Source: FEN-727 sp036508635
GTDB taxonomy: Bacteria; Actinomycetota; Geothermincolia; Fen-727; Anoxymicrobiaceae
DNA length: 5,441 bases
Reading direction: 5' to 3'
Assembly (NCBI GenBank): GCA_036508635.1
Contig: DATCGY010000182.1
Coordinates: forward strand, 1-5,441
Shown here: positions 1 through 5,441 of the stretch, piece by piece
Numbering within the stretch: the stretch's first letter is position 1
How the letters are laid out: every line of letters begins with the position of its first letter
The notes under the pieces: model-generated
Database searches by the model: none
Seen by the model: the letters and a program-made list of their open reading frames with translations, nothing else
What the model was told of the DNA's origin: nothing
Program-made: the position numbers and the translations under genes

Positions 1-2
1 AC

Positions 3-665
3 TGGTACTTCGCGGAGGGTTACACCAGCAGTACCTTCGATACATATGTCCTGCTGGCGAACCCAAACGATACCGCCACGAACGCCGTGCTGAGGCTGCT
101 GGGCGACGACGGGAAGAGCTCCGACGTGCAGCTCGTGATACCGGCGCATGCTCGAAAGACCGTTCCCATAAACAAGATCAAGGGTTGGGGCAAGCGGGCG
201 TTCTCGATGACCGTACATTCAGACCTGCCCACAGCGGCTGAGCGGGCCATGTATTTCACGTACAACGGTATAACCGGAGGCCACGACGCGGTGGGAACAC
301 CGTCGCCCGGGACGCAGTGGTTCCTTGCGGAGGGATACACCGGTGGCGATTTTGACACTTACGTGCTCGTGTCGAACCCGAACGACGAGCCGGCGGATCT
401 CTCGGTTCGGTTCATGCTGAACGGCGGGAAATTCACGGACCGCACGTATACTGTCGCGGCCCATTCGCGTTTCACAATCCAGGTGGACAAGGTGGCGGGC
501 CTGGCCAATGCCGAGGTCTCCACCCTGGTCAACAGCAACAGGCCGGTCGTGGTTGAGCGCTCGATGTACTTCCGTTACATGGGCCGCTCTGGCGGCTCGT
601 GTTCGAACGCCGTGCCCGGTCCGTCGGCCAGGTGGTATTTCGCCGAGGGCTATACGGGAAGGTAG
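3..665 (+). CDS. Surface repeat protein with WYFAEGYTG repeats, 3' part of gene
   Basis: The 5' end lies outside the window; 220 in-frame codons are visible before the TAG at 663-665. The whole visible part is repeats of one ~105-residue unit. Each unit starts at an FDTYVLV-NPN strand, passes an H-S-R-F-T segment and a VERSMYF-type segment, and closes with W-Y/F-F/L-AEGYTG. The closing tryptophans lie at 3, 318 and 633, exactly 315 bases apart. The protein stops one residue after the last motif (WYFAEGYTGR). The hydrophobic/polar alternation suggests a beta-sandwich, Ig-like fold. No catalytic motif, membrane segment or LPXTG-like anchor is visible, so an extracellular stalk or adhesive role is inference only. 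The first unit is the more diverged: it has HARKTVPINK where the others have HSRFT. The downstream gene carries the same repeats, so the two are tandem relatives. The family function is unknown to me. The reading frame is secure; the function is not. Confidence 0.85.
   Translation, partial: WYFAEGYTSSTFDTYVLLANPNDTATNAVLRLLGDDGKSSDVQLVIPAHARKTVPINKIKGWGKRAFSMTVHSDLPTAAERAMYFTYNGITGGHDAVGTPSPGTQWFLAEGYTGGDFDTYVLVSNPNDEPADLSVRFMLNGGKFTDRTYTVAAHSRFTIQVDKVAGLANAEVSTLVNSNRPVVVERSMYFRYMGRSGGSCSNAVPGPSARWYFAEGYTGR
33..662 (+). repeat. Two complete WYFAEGYTG protein repeat units in the first gene
   Basis: If units are cut after the W+9 residue, they are 33-347 and 348-662, each exactly 315 bases (105 codons). 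A fragment of a preceding unit is visible at 3-32. Shared landmarks are FDTYVLxxNPND at the unit start, ERxMYF about three quarters through, and WY/F-F/L-AEGYTG at the end. The second unit ends exactly at the stop codon. Confidence 0.85.
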
Positions 666-687
666 CCCGGACGCAGGCATCTAATAA

Positions 688-715
688 TTAACAGAAGTGT
701 ACTGTAGTTGACAAT
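688..715 (+). promoter_or_regulatory. Weak candidate promoter before the SpoIID-like gene
   Basis: The 71-base gap between the first two genes contains an AT-rich patch that stands out from the surrounding DNA. TTAACA (688-693) and GACAAT (710-715), separated by 16 bases, could serve as -35 and -10 elements; the -10 matches TATAAT at only four of six positions. A perfect TTGACA lies at 708-713 but has no -10 at the right distance before the start codon. No hairpin followed by a T-run was found here, so read-through from the upstream gene is equally possible. Confidence 0.25.
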
Positions 716-724
716 ATTGAACAC

Positions 725-730
725 AAGGGG
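725..730 (+). promoter_or_regulatory. Ribosome binding site of the SpoIID-like gene
   Basis: AAGGGG lies six bases before the ATG at 737, a good Shine-Dalgarno spacing. It supports that start, as does the signal peptide that begins directly with the ATG-initiated protein. Confidence 0.6.
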
Positions 731-736
731 CTTTTC

Positions 737-2962
737 ATGAGAGCGAGAACTCGACTCATTCGCACCGCTGGAGCATGTGTCGCGCTCTTGCTCGTGCTTG
801 CGATTGGCCAGATGACGACTGTTTCCGCGAGCCAGGCGAGCGGCGCCGGCGGCGACCCGTACTTTTATTTCACCGGAACGGGGCGGGCTCACGGTGTTGG
901 CATGTGCATGGACGGCGTCTATTACAGGGCCAAAGCCGGCTGGAAGTACCACGACATCCTCAATTACTACTACACGGGGATATCGTTTTCGAAGGCCGAC
1001 GAGGCGCGTCCGGTCAGGGTCAAGGGGCGAGACGGACAGATACGGACCTGGACGATGCACGATTACCTGCACCATCTACAGGAAGAGCCGGACAACTACC
1101 CGATGGAAGAGCTGAAGGCTCTCTATGTGGCGGCGCGCACTTACACGCTGAACGTGATCGCCCGCGGCAAACACACGGCGCAGGTATTCGACATCTGCTC
1201 GAGCGGCGACTGCTGCCAGGCCTGTGACGAGAACAAGAACATAGCGAACTACCCCAACAACAACGCGGCGGTGGACGCGACGTCCGGCGAGATAGTGACG
1301 TACAACGGCAAACCGATCACGGCCGCCTACTGCGGCTCGTGCGGGGGGCACACGGAGAACAACGAGGACGTCTGGGGCGGAAGCGCGATACCTTATCTCC
1401 GCGGCAAGCCCGATGATTTCTGCAAATCTTCGCCACGGTACTCCTGGGGCTTTGCTTTCAAGAAATCCGAGCTCGAGGCGAGGCTCAACTCGCGCAGCGA
1501 CACGGCCGTCGGCAGCCTTTATGCCATGGACCTCTCTGACCGGACTCCCGGGGGACGGGTGAGGACGGCGCGCCTCGTTGGGTCTGTTGCGATCAAGCGC
1601 GTGCCCGGCAGCACCGTACAGGCGCTGCTGGGATTCCCGAGCACCAAGTACGATCTGTCGCACCCGAACTTCGACGAGTACATCCTCGTCCTTAACCCGA
1701 ACGACCAGGCAACGAAGGTGACGTTCACCTTTATGCAACCGGACGGGACTACGACCGAACACGCCGAGCAGGTCGCCGCGAAGTCGCGATTCACGCTCAA
1801 GGTAAACGATTATCTCGAGCTCCAGGAGGTGTCGACGAAAGTCACATCGGACCTTCCCGTCATTGCTGAGCGTGCAATGTATTTCAATATGAGTAACCGC
1901 TTCGTAGGCGGGAGCGACAGCATGGGCATCCCGAGCCCGAAGCCGAGGTGGTACATCGCGGAGGGCTACACCGGGGGAACGTTCGAGTCGTACGTGCTCG
2001 TACAGAACCCGCAGCCAAAGGCGGAGAATCTCAAGTTCACTTTCATGCTTCCGGGAGGCAAGACGGTCGAAAAGACCGCCACTGCTCCGGCTTCTTCGCG
2101 GGTGACAGTGAAGCTCAACGACGTACCGGGCCTCGAGAACACCGACGTCTCCACCAAGGTCGAGTCCTTGAGCGGTGACGGCATCATAGCCGAGCGTTCC
2201 TCTTACTTCGACTACTACGGCTGCGATGGCGGCTCCAATGCCCCGGGCGTTGAAGCCCCCTCAAGCCAGTGGTACCTTGCCGAAGGCTACACGGCGCAGA
2301 AGTTCGATACATACATCCTTCTCCAGAACCCCAACGGCGTGGCCTCCACAATCGATGCCACTTACATGCGCGAGGACGGGACGACCATCAAGGGAACCTA
2401 TAACGTCGCGGCCCACTCCAGGTATACGATTCATGCCGACACGGTGCGCGGGCTCGAGAGCACCGGGTTCTCGACGCGGCTCGTCTCGAGCAACAACGTG
2501 GGATTCATAGCCGAGCGTGCGATGTACTTCGATTACAACGGCTGCGGACTCGACGACGGAAGCGACAGCGTCGGCACGACTTCCCCCGCGGCCAGGTGGT
2601 ACTTCGCCGAGGGCTATACGGGTGGCAACTTCGACACCTGGTTGCTTATCCAGAACCCCGAGGGCAAGAAAGCGGACGTGCGCGTCACGTTCAACACTCC
2701 CGGGGGCGGCAGCGTGGTGAAGGAATACGGCATAAAAGCGCATTCGCGATTCACGTTGAAGGTCAACGCCGTCGAGGGACTGTCCAACTCGGAGGTCAGC
2801 TCGACAGTCGAATCGCTCAACGGCGTTAAAGTCATCGCGGAGAGGTCGATGTATTTCATCTACTCTGACGGTTATTCCTCGAGGGACGGCGGACATAACA
2901 CGATCGGCGTCAACAGCGCGTCCAAGACATGGTACTTCGCCGAAGGATACACGGGCTTCTAG
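737..2962 (+). CDS. Secreted SpoIID/LytB-domain protein with four C-terminal WYFAEGYTG repeats
   Basis: This is a 741-residue exported protein. Residues 1-31 form a signal peptide: a basic start (MRARTRLIR), a hydrophobic core at about 10-29 and a V-S-A cleavage site after A31. Residues 45-85 carry GTGRAHGVGM followed by a YHDILNYYYTG segment, the glycine/histidine motif of SpoIID-like proteins. The SpoIID/LytB core spans about 90-230. It has E116 in LQEEP, aligning with the glutamate of the usual AEMP motif that is essential in SpoIID lytic transglycosylases. It also has LKALYVAARTYTL (126-138), YCGSCGGHTEN (198-208) and IPYLRG. A GGRVRTARLVG to LLGFPSTKYDL stretch (272-307) closes the domain as in other SpoIID/LytB proteins. 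Four repeats of 104-111 residues follow and the protein ends at WYFAEGYTGF. SpoIID enzymes cleave peptidoglycan glycan strands; that role outside the membrane is inferred from the family. Oddities are a cysteine cluster (C154, C159, C160, C163, C199, C202, C229) and CMDG where SQYG is usual. The deacetylase starts 27 bases downstream, suggesting co-transcription. Confidence 0.9.
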   Translation: MRARTRLIRTAGACVALLLVLAIGQMTTVSASQASGAGGDPYFYFTGTGRAHGVGMCMDGVYYRAKAGWKYHDILNYYYTGISFSKADEARPVRVKGRDGQIRTWTMHDYLHHLQEEPDNYPMEELKALYVAARTYTLNVIARGKHTAQVFDICSSGDCCQACDENKNIANYPNNNAAVDATSGEIVTYNGKPITAAYCGSCGGHTENNEDVWGGSAIPYLRGKPDDFCKSSPRYSWGFAFKKSELEARLNSRSDTAVGSLYAMDLSDRTPGGRVRTARLVGSVAIKRVPGSTVQALLGFPSTKYDLSHPNFDEYILVLNPNDQATKVTFTFMQPDGTTTEHAEQVAAKSRFTLKVNDYLELQEVSTKVTSDLPVIAERAMYFNMSNRFVGGSDSMGIPSPKPRWYIAEGYTGGTFESYVLVQNPQPKAENLKFTFMLPGGKTVEKTATAPASSRVTVKLNDVPGLENTDVSTKVESLSGDGIIAERSSYFDYYGCDGGSNAPGVEAPSSQWYLAEGYTAQKFDTYILLQNPNGVASTIDATYMREDGTTIKGTYNVAAHSRYTIHADTVRGLESTGFSTRLVSSNNVGFIAERAMYFDYNGCGLDDGSDSVGTTSPAARWYFAEGYTGGNFDTWLLIQNPEGKKADVRVTFNTPGGGSVVKEYGIKAHSRFTLKVNAVEGLSNSEVSSTVESLNGVKVIAERSMYFIYSDGYSSRDGGHNTIGVNSASKTWYFAEGYTGF
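1667..2959 (+). repeat. Four WYFAEGYTG protein repeat units in the SpoIID-like gene
   Basis: Units cut after the W+9 residue are 1667-1978, 1979-2299, 2300-2626 and 2627-2959 (104, 107, 109 and 111 codons). The closing tryptophans are W405, W512, W621 and W732. All units share an F-[DE]-x-[YW]-[VIL]-L start, an SR[FVY]T segment, AER[AS][MS]YF and WY[ILF]AEGYT. The first unit starts straight after the SpoIID domain (FDEYILVLNPND) with no WYFAEGYT motif before it. The last ends at the stop codon. Both points support this choice of unit boundary. Confidence 0.85.
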
Positions 2963-2989
2963 GTGCAGAGCGGTTCTGATGGTGGTGGG

Positions 2990-4036
2990 ATGAGACGCTC
3001 CGGCTCAAGACACGGCAAGCGCAGGCTCGATACCGGCATTGTCCACGATGACGTAGCCGGTAAAGCGCTCGTTCTCATCCTGGTTTTGTCACTTGCGCTG
3101 GTATCCATGAACTTCTCCCGGAGAACAGCGCCCAGGGTCGTCGGACCCGGGCAGAACGTGGTTGAGGCGCTCGATGAGGGAAGCTCCGGGGTGAAGGTGC
3201 TTCCCGCGGTCCCCGCACAGGGAGACGTCCAGGTGCTGGGGCTCGACTACGAGGTGCCTCATCAGCGCAAAGCGGGCCTGACCGCGGGGGCGCGGCGCGG
3301 ACGCCTGGACGCCGCGAGGGACAGCGGCCGGCTCAGGGGATACAGCGTTCCACCAAGACGCCTCGCGTTCGAGCCTGGTGGTGGAGCGATCATCCTGCCG
3401 ACCTCGCCGTTGCCCTCGGCACCCCGTAACCCGGTGCTCGTGAGCCACGGGACGCGTGCCAAGAAGAAAGTCGCCCTGACTTTCGATACCAGCGAAGTGG
3501 TCGAGCCGAAGGCGGCAAAGGCGCTTTTTGAAGAGCTGGCCCGTTTGCGGGTGCCCGCCACAATCTTCGTGTGCGGCACGTGGTGCTACAGCAACCCCGA
3601 CCTGCTCCGGATGGCGGTCGGCCTCGGCTTCGAGATCGGAAACCACACCTCGACGCACCCCGATTGCACGAAGTTCCCGAACGAGGTCATAACGAGCGAG
3701 ATAAAAGGGACCGAAAAGGCTATAAAGGATATCACCGGTGTCTCCGGCGCGGCATATTTCAGGCCCCCGTACGGGGCCACCGACGCCAGGGTCGAACAGG
3801 TCGCCGCGGACTGCGGGTACGCCACGGTGCTCTGGAGTGTCGATACGCTCGACTGGGAACCTTCCACGATCCGGGAGCAGATACGGGACCGCGCCACCGT
3901 CGGTGCGCGGGGTGGGGCCATCGTTCTTATGCACACGCTCGGGAAGCACACAAGGGATGCGCTCGTCGAGGTTGTCAACAACCTGCGCGCGGGGGGCTTC
4001 GAGCTCACGACCCTGACGGGCGTGATGGAGCCTTGA
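2990..4036 (+). CDS. Membrane-anchored polysaccharide deacetylase (NodB fold), divergent metal motif
   Basis: The protein has 348 residues from ATG 2990, chosen because GGTGG lies just upstream (2981-2985). An in-frame GTG at 2963, directly after the previous stop, would add nine residues but has no well-placed ribosome site. A basic N-terminus (MRRSGSRHGKRR) precedes one hydrophobic segment at about 26-40, probably an uncleaved anchor. A variable linker runs to about 155. The NodB domain (about 158-345) shows TFDTS (164-168), NHTSTH (218-223), RPPYGATD (258-265), WSVDTLDW (282-289) and LMH (313-315). The family hydrolyses N- or O-acetyl groups from chitin-like glycans or peptidoglycan using a metal held by Asp-His-His. 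Both histidines are present (H219, H223), but the second Asp of the usual TFDD is threonine (T167). An external, wall-directed role is inferred from the anchor and the adjacent SpoIID gene; the substrate cannot be told. Confidence 0.88.
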   Translation: MRRSGSRHGKRRLDTGIVHDDVAGKALVLILVLSLALVSMNFSRRTAPRVVGPGQNVVEALDEGSSGVKVLPAVPAQGDVQVLGLDYEVPHQRKAGLTAGARRGRLDAARDSGRLRGYSVPPRRLAFEPGGGAIILPTSPLPSAPRNPVLVSHGTRAKKKVALTFDTSEVVEPKAAKALFEELARLRVPATIFVCGTWCYSNPDLLRMAVGLGFEIGNHTSTHPDCTKFPNEVITSEIKGTEKAIKDITGVSGAAYFRPPYGATDARVEQVAADCGYATVLWSVDTLDWEPSTIREQIRDRATVGARGGAIVLMHTLGKHTRDALVEVVNNLRAGGFELTTLTGVMEP

Positions 4037-4056
4037 TCCCGGCTCCGGGGCTCCCG

Positions 4057-4704
4057 GTGGCCGCGCAGGTCACCTCCGTCTCACTCGTGTTTACTATCCT
4101 CATAACTGGCGCGCTGGCTTACGGTTGCTGGTACTTCGCGAGGATGTCCGGCAGGAATGAAGCCCTGGCGGTTGTCTGGGGAGTGATGTGCGGCATCTTC
4201 GCATTCATCGTCTATCTCATCCTCTGGGCGAAAGATACCGGAGGGAGGACGAGACCTGTACGCGTAGATGACCCGTACGCGCATGGGCCATACGGCGCGC
4301 AGGGTCTAATGCCGCCGCCCCCACCTTCTCAGGCATACGCATACGGGCATGGAACGTGGCAGGCGGGAGCGCCCGCGCCGGAGCAAGCCGGGAAAGGCGC
4401 GGGCAGCTTCTGCCACAGGTGCGGCACTCGCCAGATAACCGGAGACCAGTTCTGCCCGAACTGTGGCGAGAAGATCCACATCCTGCCGGCCGCCGCGGCG
4501 TCGCCGTATGAGGTGGTGCGCCCGCCTGCCGGGCCGCCACCGTCCGGCTCACCTCCAATGCCGCCGCCGGCTTTGTATTACCAGGCATTGTCACCACCAC
4601 CACCACCTACTCAGCCCGGAGCCGGTTTGCCTACACGGAAGCCTCCGAGAAAGGAGCCTCCCCCTCCCGAGGCTTCGAACCCTCATCCCTCAAGGTGGAA
4701 GTGA
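4057..4704 (+). CDS. Small membrane protein with zinc ribbon and proline-rich tail
   Basis: I do not recognise a named family. From GTG 4057 it has 215 residues. Two hydrophobic segments (about 8-28 and 37-57) flank a short basic turn, and the basic stretch after the second helix (KDTGGRTRPVR) suggests a cytoplasmic C-terminus. A Tyr/Gly/Pro-rich linker leads to a zinc ribbon with C119-x2-C122 and C133-x2-C136 (CHRCG and CPNCG). From about residue 150 the chain is proline-rich with runs of four or five prolines and ends in a basic PSRWK. The GTG has GGGG at 4047-4050, six bases upstream, as a possible ribosome site. A TTG at 4033 overlapping the deacetylase stop is an alternative that would add eight residues, and GTG 4087 would cut into the first helix. 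The 20-base gap to the deacetylase suggests one operon. Two-helix zinc-ribbon proteins are often scaffold-like or uncharacterised; no enzymatic role is visible. Confidence 0.78.
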   Translation: MAAQVTSVSLVFTILITGALAYGCWYFARMSGRNEALAVVWGVMCGIFAFIVYLILWAKDTGGRTRPVRVDDPYAHGPYGAQGLMPPPPPSQAYAYGHGTWQAGAPAPEQAGKGAGSFCHRCGTRQITGDQFCPNCGEKIHILPAAAASPYEVVRPPAGPPPSGSPPMPPPALYYQALSPPPPPTQPGAGLPTRKPPRKEPPPPEASNPHPSRWK

Positions 4705-4727
4705 GCGGGAGTATGGAGAGAGGCGGC

Positions 4728-4755
4728 TTGAGAAAACGGCTGTGCTGGTGATAAC
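4728..4755 (+). promoter_or_regulatory. Candidate sigma-70-type promoter before the nucleotidyltransferase gene
   Basis: TTGAGA (4728-4733, five of six matches to TTGACA) and GATAAC (4750-4755, four of six matches to TATAAT) are separated by 16 bases. They sit in the 89-base gap after the zinc-ribbon gene and would give a leader of about 30 bases. This suggests the nucleotidyltransferase can start its own transcription unit. No experimental support is visible, and no terminator was found between the two genes. Confidence 0.35.
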
Positions 4756-4779
4756 ATGCTGAAGTCGTTTGACACCCCT

Positions 4780-4786
4780 GGAGGAG
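4780..4786 (+). promoter_or_regulatory. Strong ribosome binding site of the nucleotidyltransferase gene
   Basis: GGAGGAG lies seven bases before the ATG at 4794. It is the best Shine-Dalgarno sequence in the window and fixes that start, which also gives the standard N-terminus MKALILCGGSGTRLRP. Confidence 0.8.
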
Positions 4787-4793
4787 AAAGTCA

Positions 4794-5441
4794 ATGAAAG
4801 CGTTGATCCTTTGCGGCGGTTCCGGAACGAGGTTGCGCCCGATCACCCATACGATGGCCAAGCAGCTCGTGCCTATCGCTAACAAGCCCGTGCTGTTCTA
4901 CGGGCTCGAAGCGATCAAGGAGGCCGGCGTCGAAGACGTGGGCATCGTTGTCGGCGAGACGGCCAGAGAGATCATCCAGGCAGTGGGCGACGGCTCCCCG
5001 TGGGGGCTCCGGGTCGAGTACATTCACCAGGAACAGCCCCTGGGCCTCGCGCACGCGGTGCTTACCGCCAAGGATTATCTCGGTACCGATGAGTTTGTCA
5101 TGTACCTGGGCGATAACCTGATAAAGGACGGCATCAAGGGACTGGTCGACGAGTTCCGGCAAAACAAGCCGAACTGCCAGATACTGCTTGCGCGCGTCCC
5201 GGAACCCCAGCGCTTCGGCGTGGCCGAGCTGGCAGGAGGCAAGGTCGTACGCCTCGTTGAAAAGCCCGAAAAGCCGGCGAGCGACCTTGCGCTGGTCGGG
5301 GTATACATGTTCGACGGCAACATCATGGACGCTTGCAAGGCGATCAAGCCCTCCGCGCGCGGCGAGCTCGAGATAACTGACGCCATACAGTGGCTCATAG
5401 ATCAGGGGCGCGTCGTCGACCCGCACATCATAGGCGGGTGG
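4794..5441 (+). CDS. rfbA: Glucose-1-phosphate thymidylyltransferase, long (StrD/RmlA-long) type, 5' part
   Basis: The first 216 codons are present; the gene runs off the window just before the WWKDTG-like motif expected next. Members of this long subfamily are usually about 355 residues and end in a left-handed beta-helix, so roughly 140 residues are missing. The enzyme joins glucose-1-phosphate and dTTP to give dTDP-glucose and pyrophosphate in the cytoplasm, the first step towards dTDP-rhamnose and related sugars. Visible motifs are the nucleotide-binding GGSGTRLRP (8-16), AKQLVPIANKP (22-32) with K23, QPLGLAHAV (81-89), GDN (106-108) with metal-binding D107, RFGVAE (140-145), EKP (156-158) and RGELEITDAI (189-198). 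The KQLVP and GLAHAV forms resemble the long StrD-like subfamily more than the ~290-residue RmlA. A related UDP-glucose or other sugar nucleotidyltransferase is the main alternative. Further rml genes may follow outside the window. Confidence 0.93.
   Translation, partial: MKALILCGGSGTRLRPITHTMAKQLVPIANKPVLFYGLEAIKEAGVEDVGIVVGETAREIIQAVGDGSPWGLRVEYIHQEQPLGLAHAVLTAKDYLGTDEFVMYLGDNLIKDGIKGLVDEFRQNKPNCQILLARVPEPQRFGVAELAGGKVVRLVEKPEKPASDLALVGVYMFDGNIMDACKAIKPSARGELEITDAIQWLIDQGRVVDPHIIGGW

Noticed and set aside
708..713. Perfect TTGACA considered as the -35 box of the SpoIID-like gene
   Set aside because: A 16-18 base spacer would put the -10 at the GGGGCTTTTC stretch next to the ATG, where no TATAAT-like sequence exists.
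1076..1762. Long open frame on the minus strand opposite the SpoIID domain
   Set aside because: It is antisense to conserved SpoIID motifs and its translation is rich in Arg and Val with no domain, as expected for a shadow frame.
3..2962. Interpretation of the two repeat genes as one gene split by a nonsense mutation
   Set aside because: After the TAG at 663 there is a distinct AT-rich gap, a ribosome site and a complete signal peptide, so the second gene is an independent exported protein.
3571..4056. Upstream extension of the zinc-ribbon gene frame into the deacetylase gene
   Set aside because: This stretch overlaps the conserved NodB motifs in another frame and its translation is arginine-rich and low complexity; the real start is near 4057.
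4592..4607. Short CAC/CCA tandem run considered as a phase-variable microsatellite
   Set aside because: Only about five trinucleotide copies, and it encodes part of a proline run; length changes would keep the frame, so it is not a switch.
4638..4676. Perfect 8-base inverted repeat GAAGCCTC/GAGGCTTC with a 23-base loop, considered as a terminator
   Set aside because: It lies inside the coding sequence about 26 bases before the stop, has a long loop and no following T-run.
4791..5426. Long open frame on the minus strand opposite the nucleotidyltransferase gene
   Set aside because: It mirrors the clear sense gene with all family motifs; high G+C makes stop-free antisense frames common, and its protein shows no recognisable motif.

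Overview
The window reads as high-GC bacterial DNA (roughly 60% G+C by eye) with all recognisable genes on the + strand. The lineage is most likely a deep-branching actinobacterium. This is inferred from three things: the StrD-like long-form glucose-1-phosphate thymidylyltransferase, the SpoIID/LytB protein whose GHGxGM motif precedes the catalytic core, and the WYFAEGYTG-type surface repeats. I know these traits from actinobacterial and some Chloroflexota genomes. There is no rRNA or other marker to settle the placement.

Layout. (1) Positions 3-665 hold the 3' end of a gene made only of ~105-residue WYFAEGYTG repeats. (2) After a short AT-rich gap, 737-2962 encodes a secreted 741-residue protein with a signal peptide, a SpoIID/LytB-type peptidoglycan glycosidase domain and four repeats of the same family. 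(3) 2990-4036 encodes a membrane-anchored NodB-fold polysaccharide deacetylase with a non-standard first metal motif. (4) 4057-4704 encodes a small two-helix membrane protein with a CxxC/CxxC zinc ribbon and a proline-rich tail. (5) After an 89-nt gap with a plausible promoter and a strong Shine-Dalgarno sequence, the first 216 codons of a long-form glucose-1-phosphate thymidylyltransferase (rmlA/rfbA type) begin at 4794 and run off the window. No RNA gene, CRISPR array, insertion sequence or convincing terminator was seen, and no gene-free stretch exceeds 100 bases.

How it fits together (inference). The genes from 737 to 4704 are closely packed and probably form one transcription unit. They supply a secreted glycan-strand-cleaving enzyme carried on a repeat stalk, a membrane-tethered deacetylase and a small membrane protein, which suggests a cell-wall remodelling cassette. 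The downstream nucleotidyltransferase makes activated sugar for surface polysaccharide, so the whole window is themed around the cell envelope. The least explained elements are the repeat family, whose units end exactly at the stop codons of both genes, the divergent catalytic features of the SpoIID and NodB domains, and the zinc-ribbon protein.
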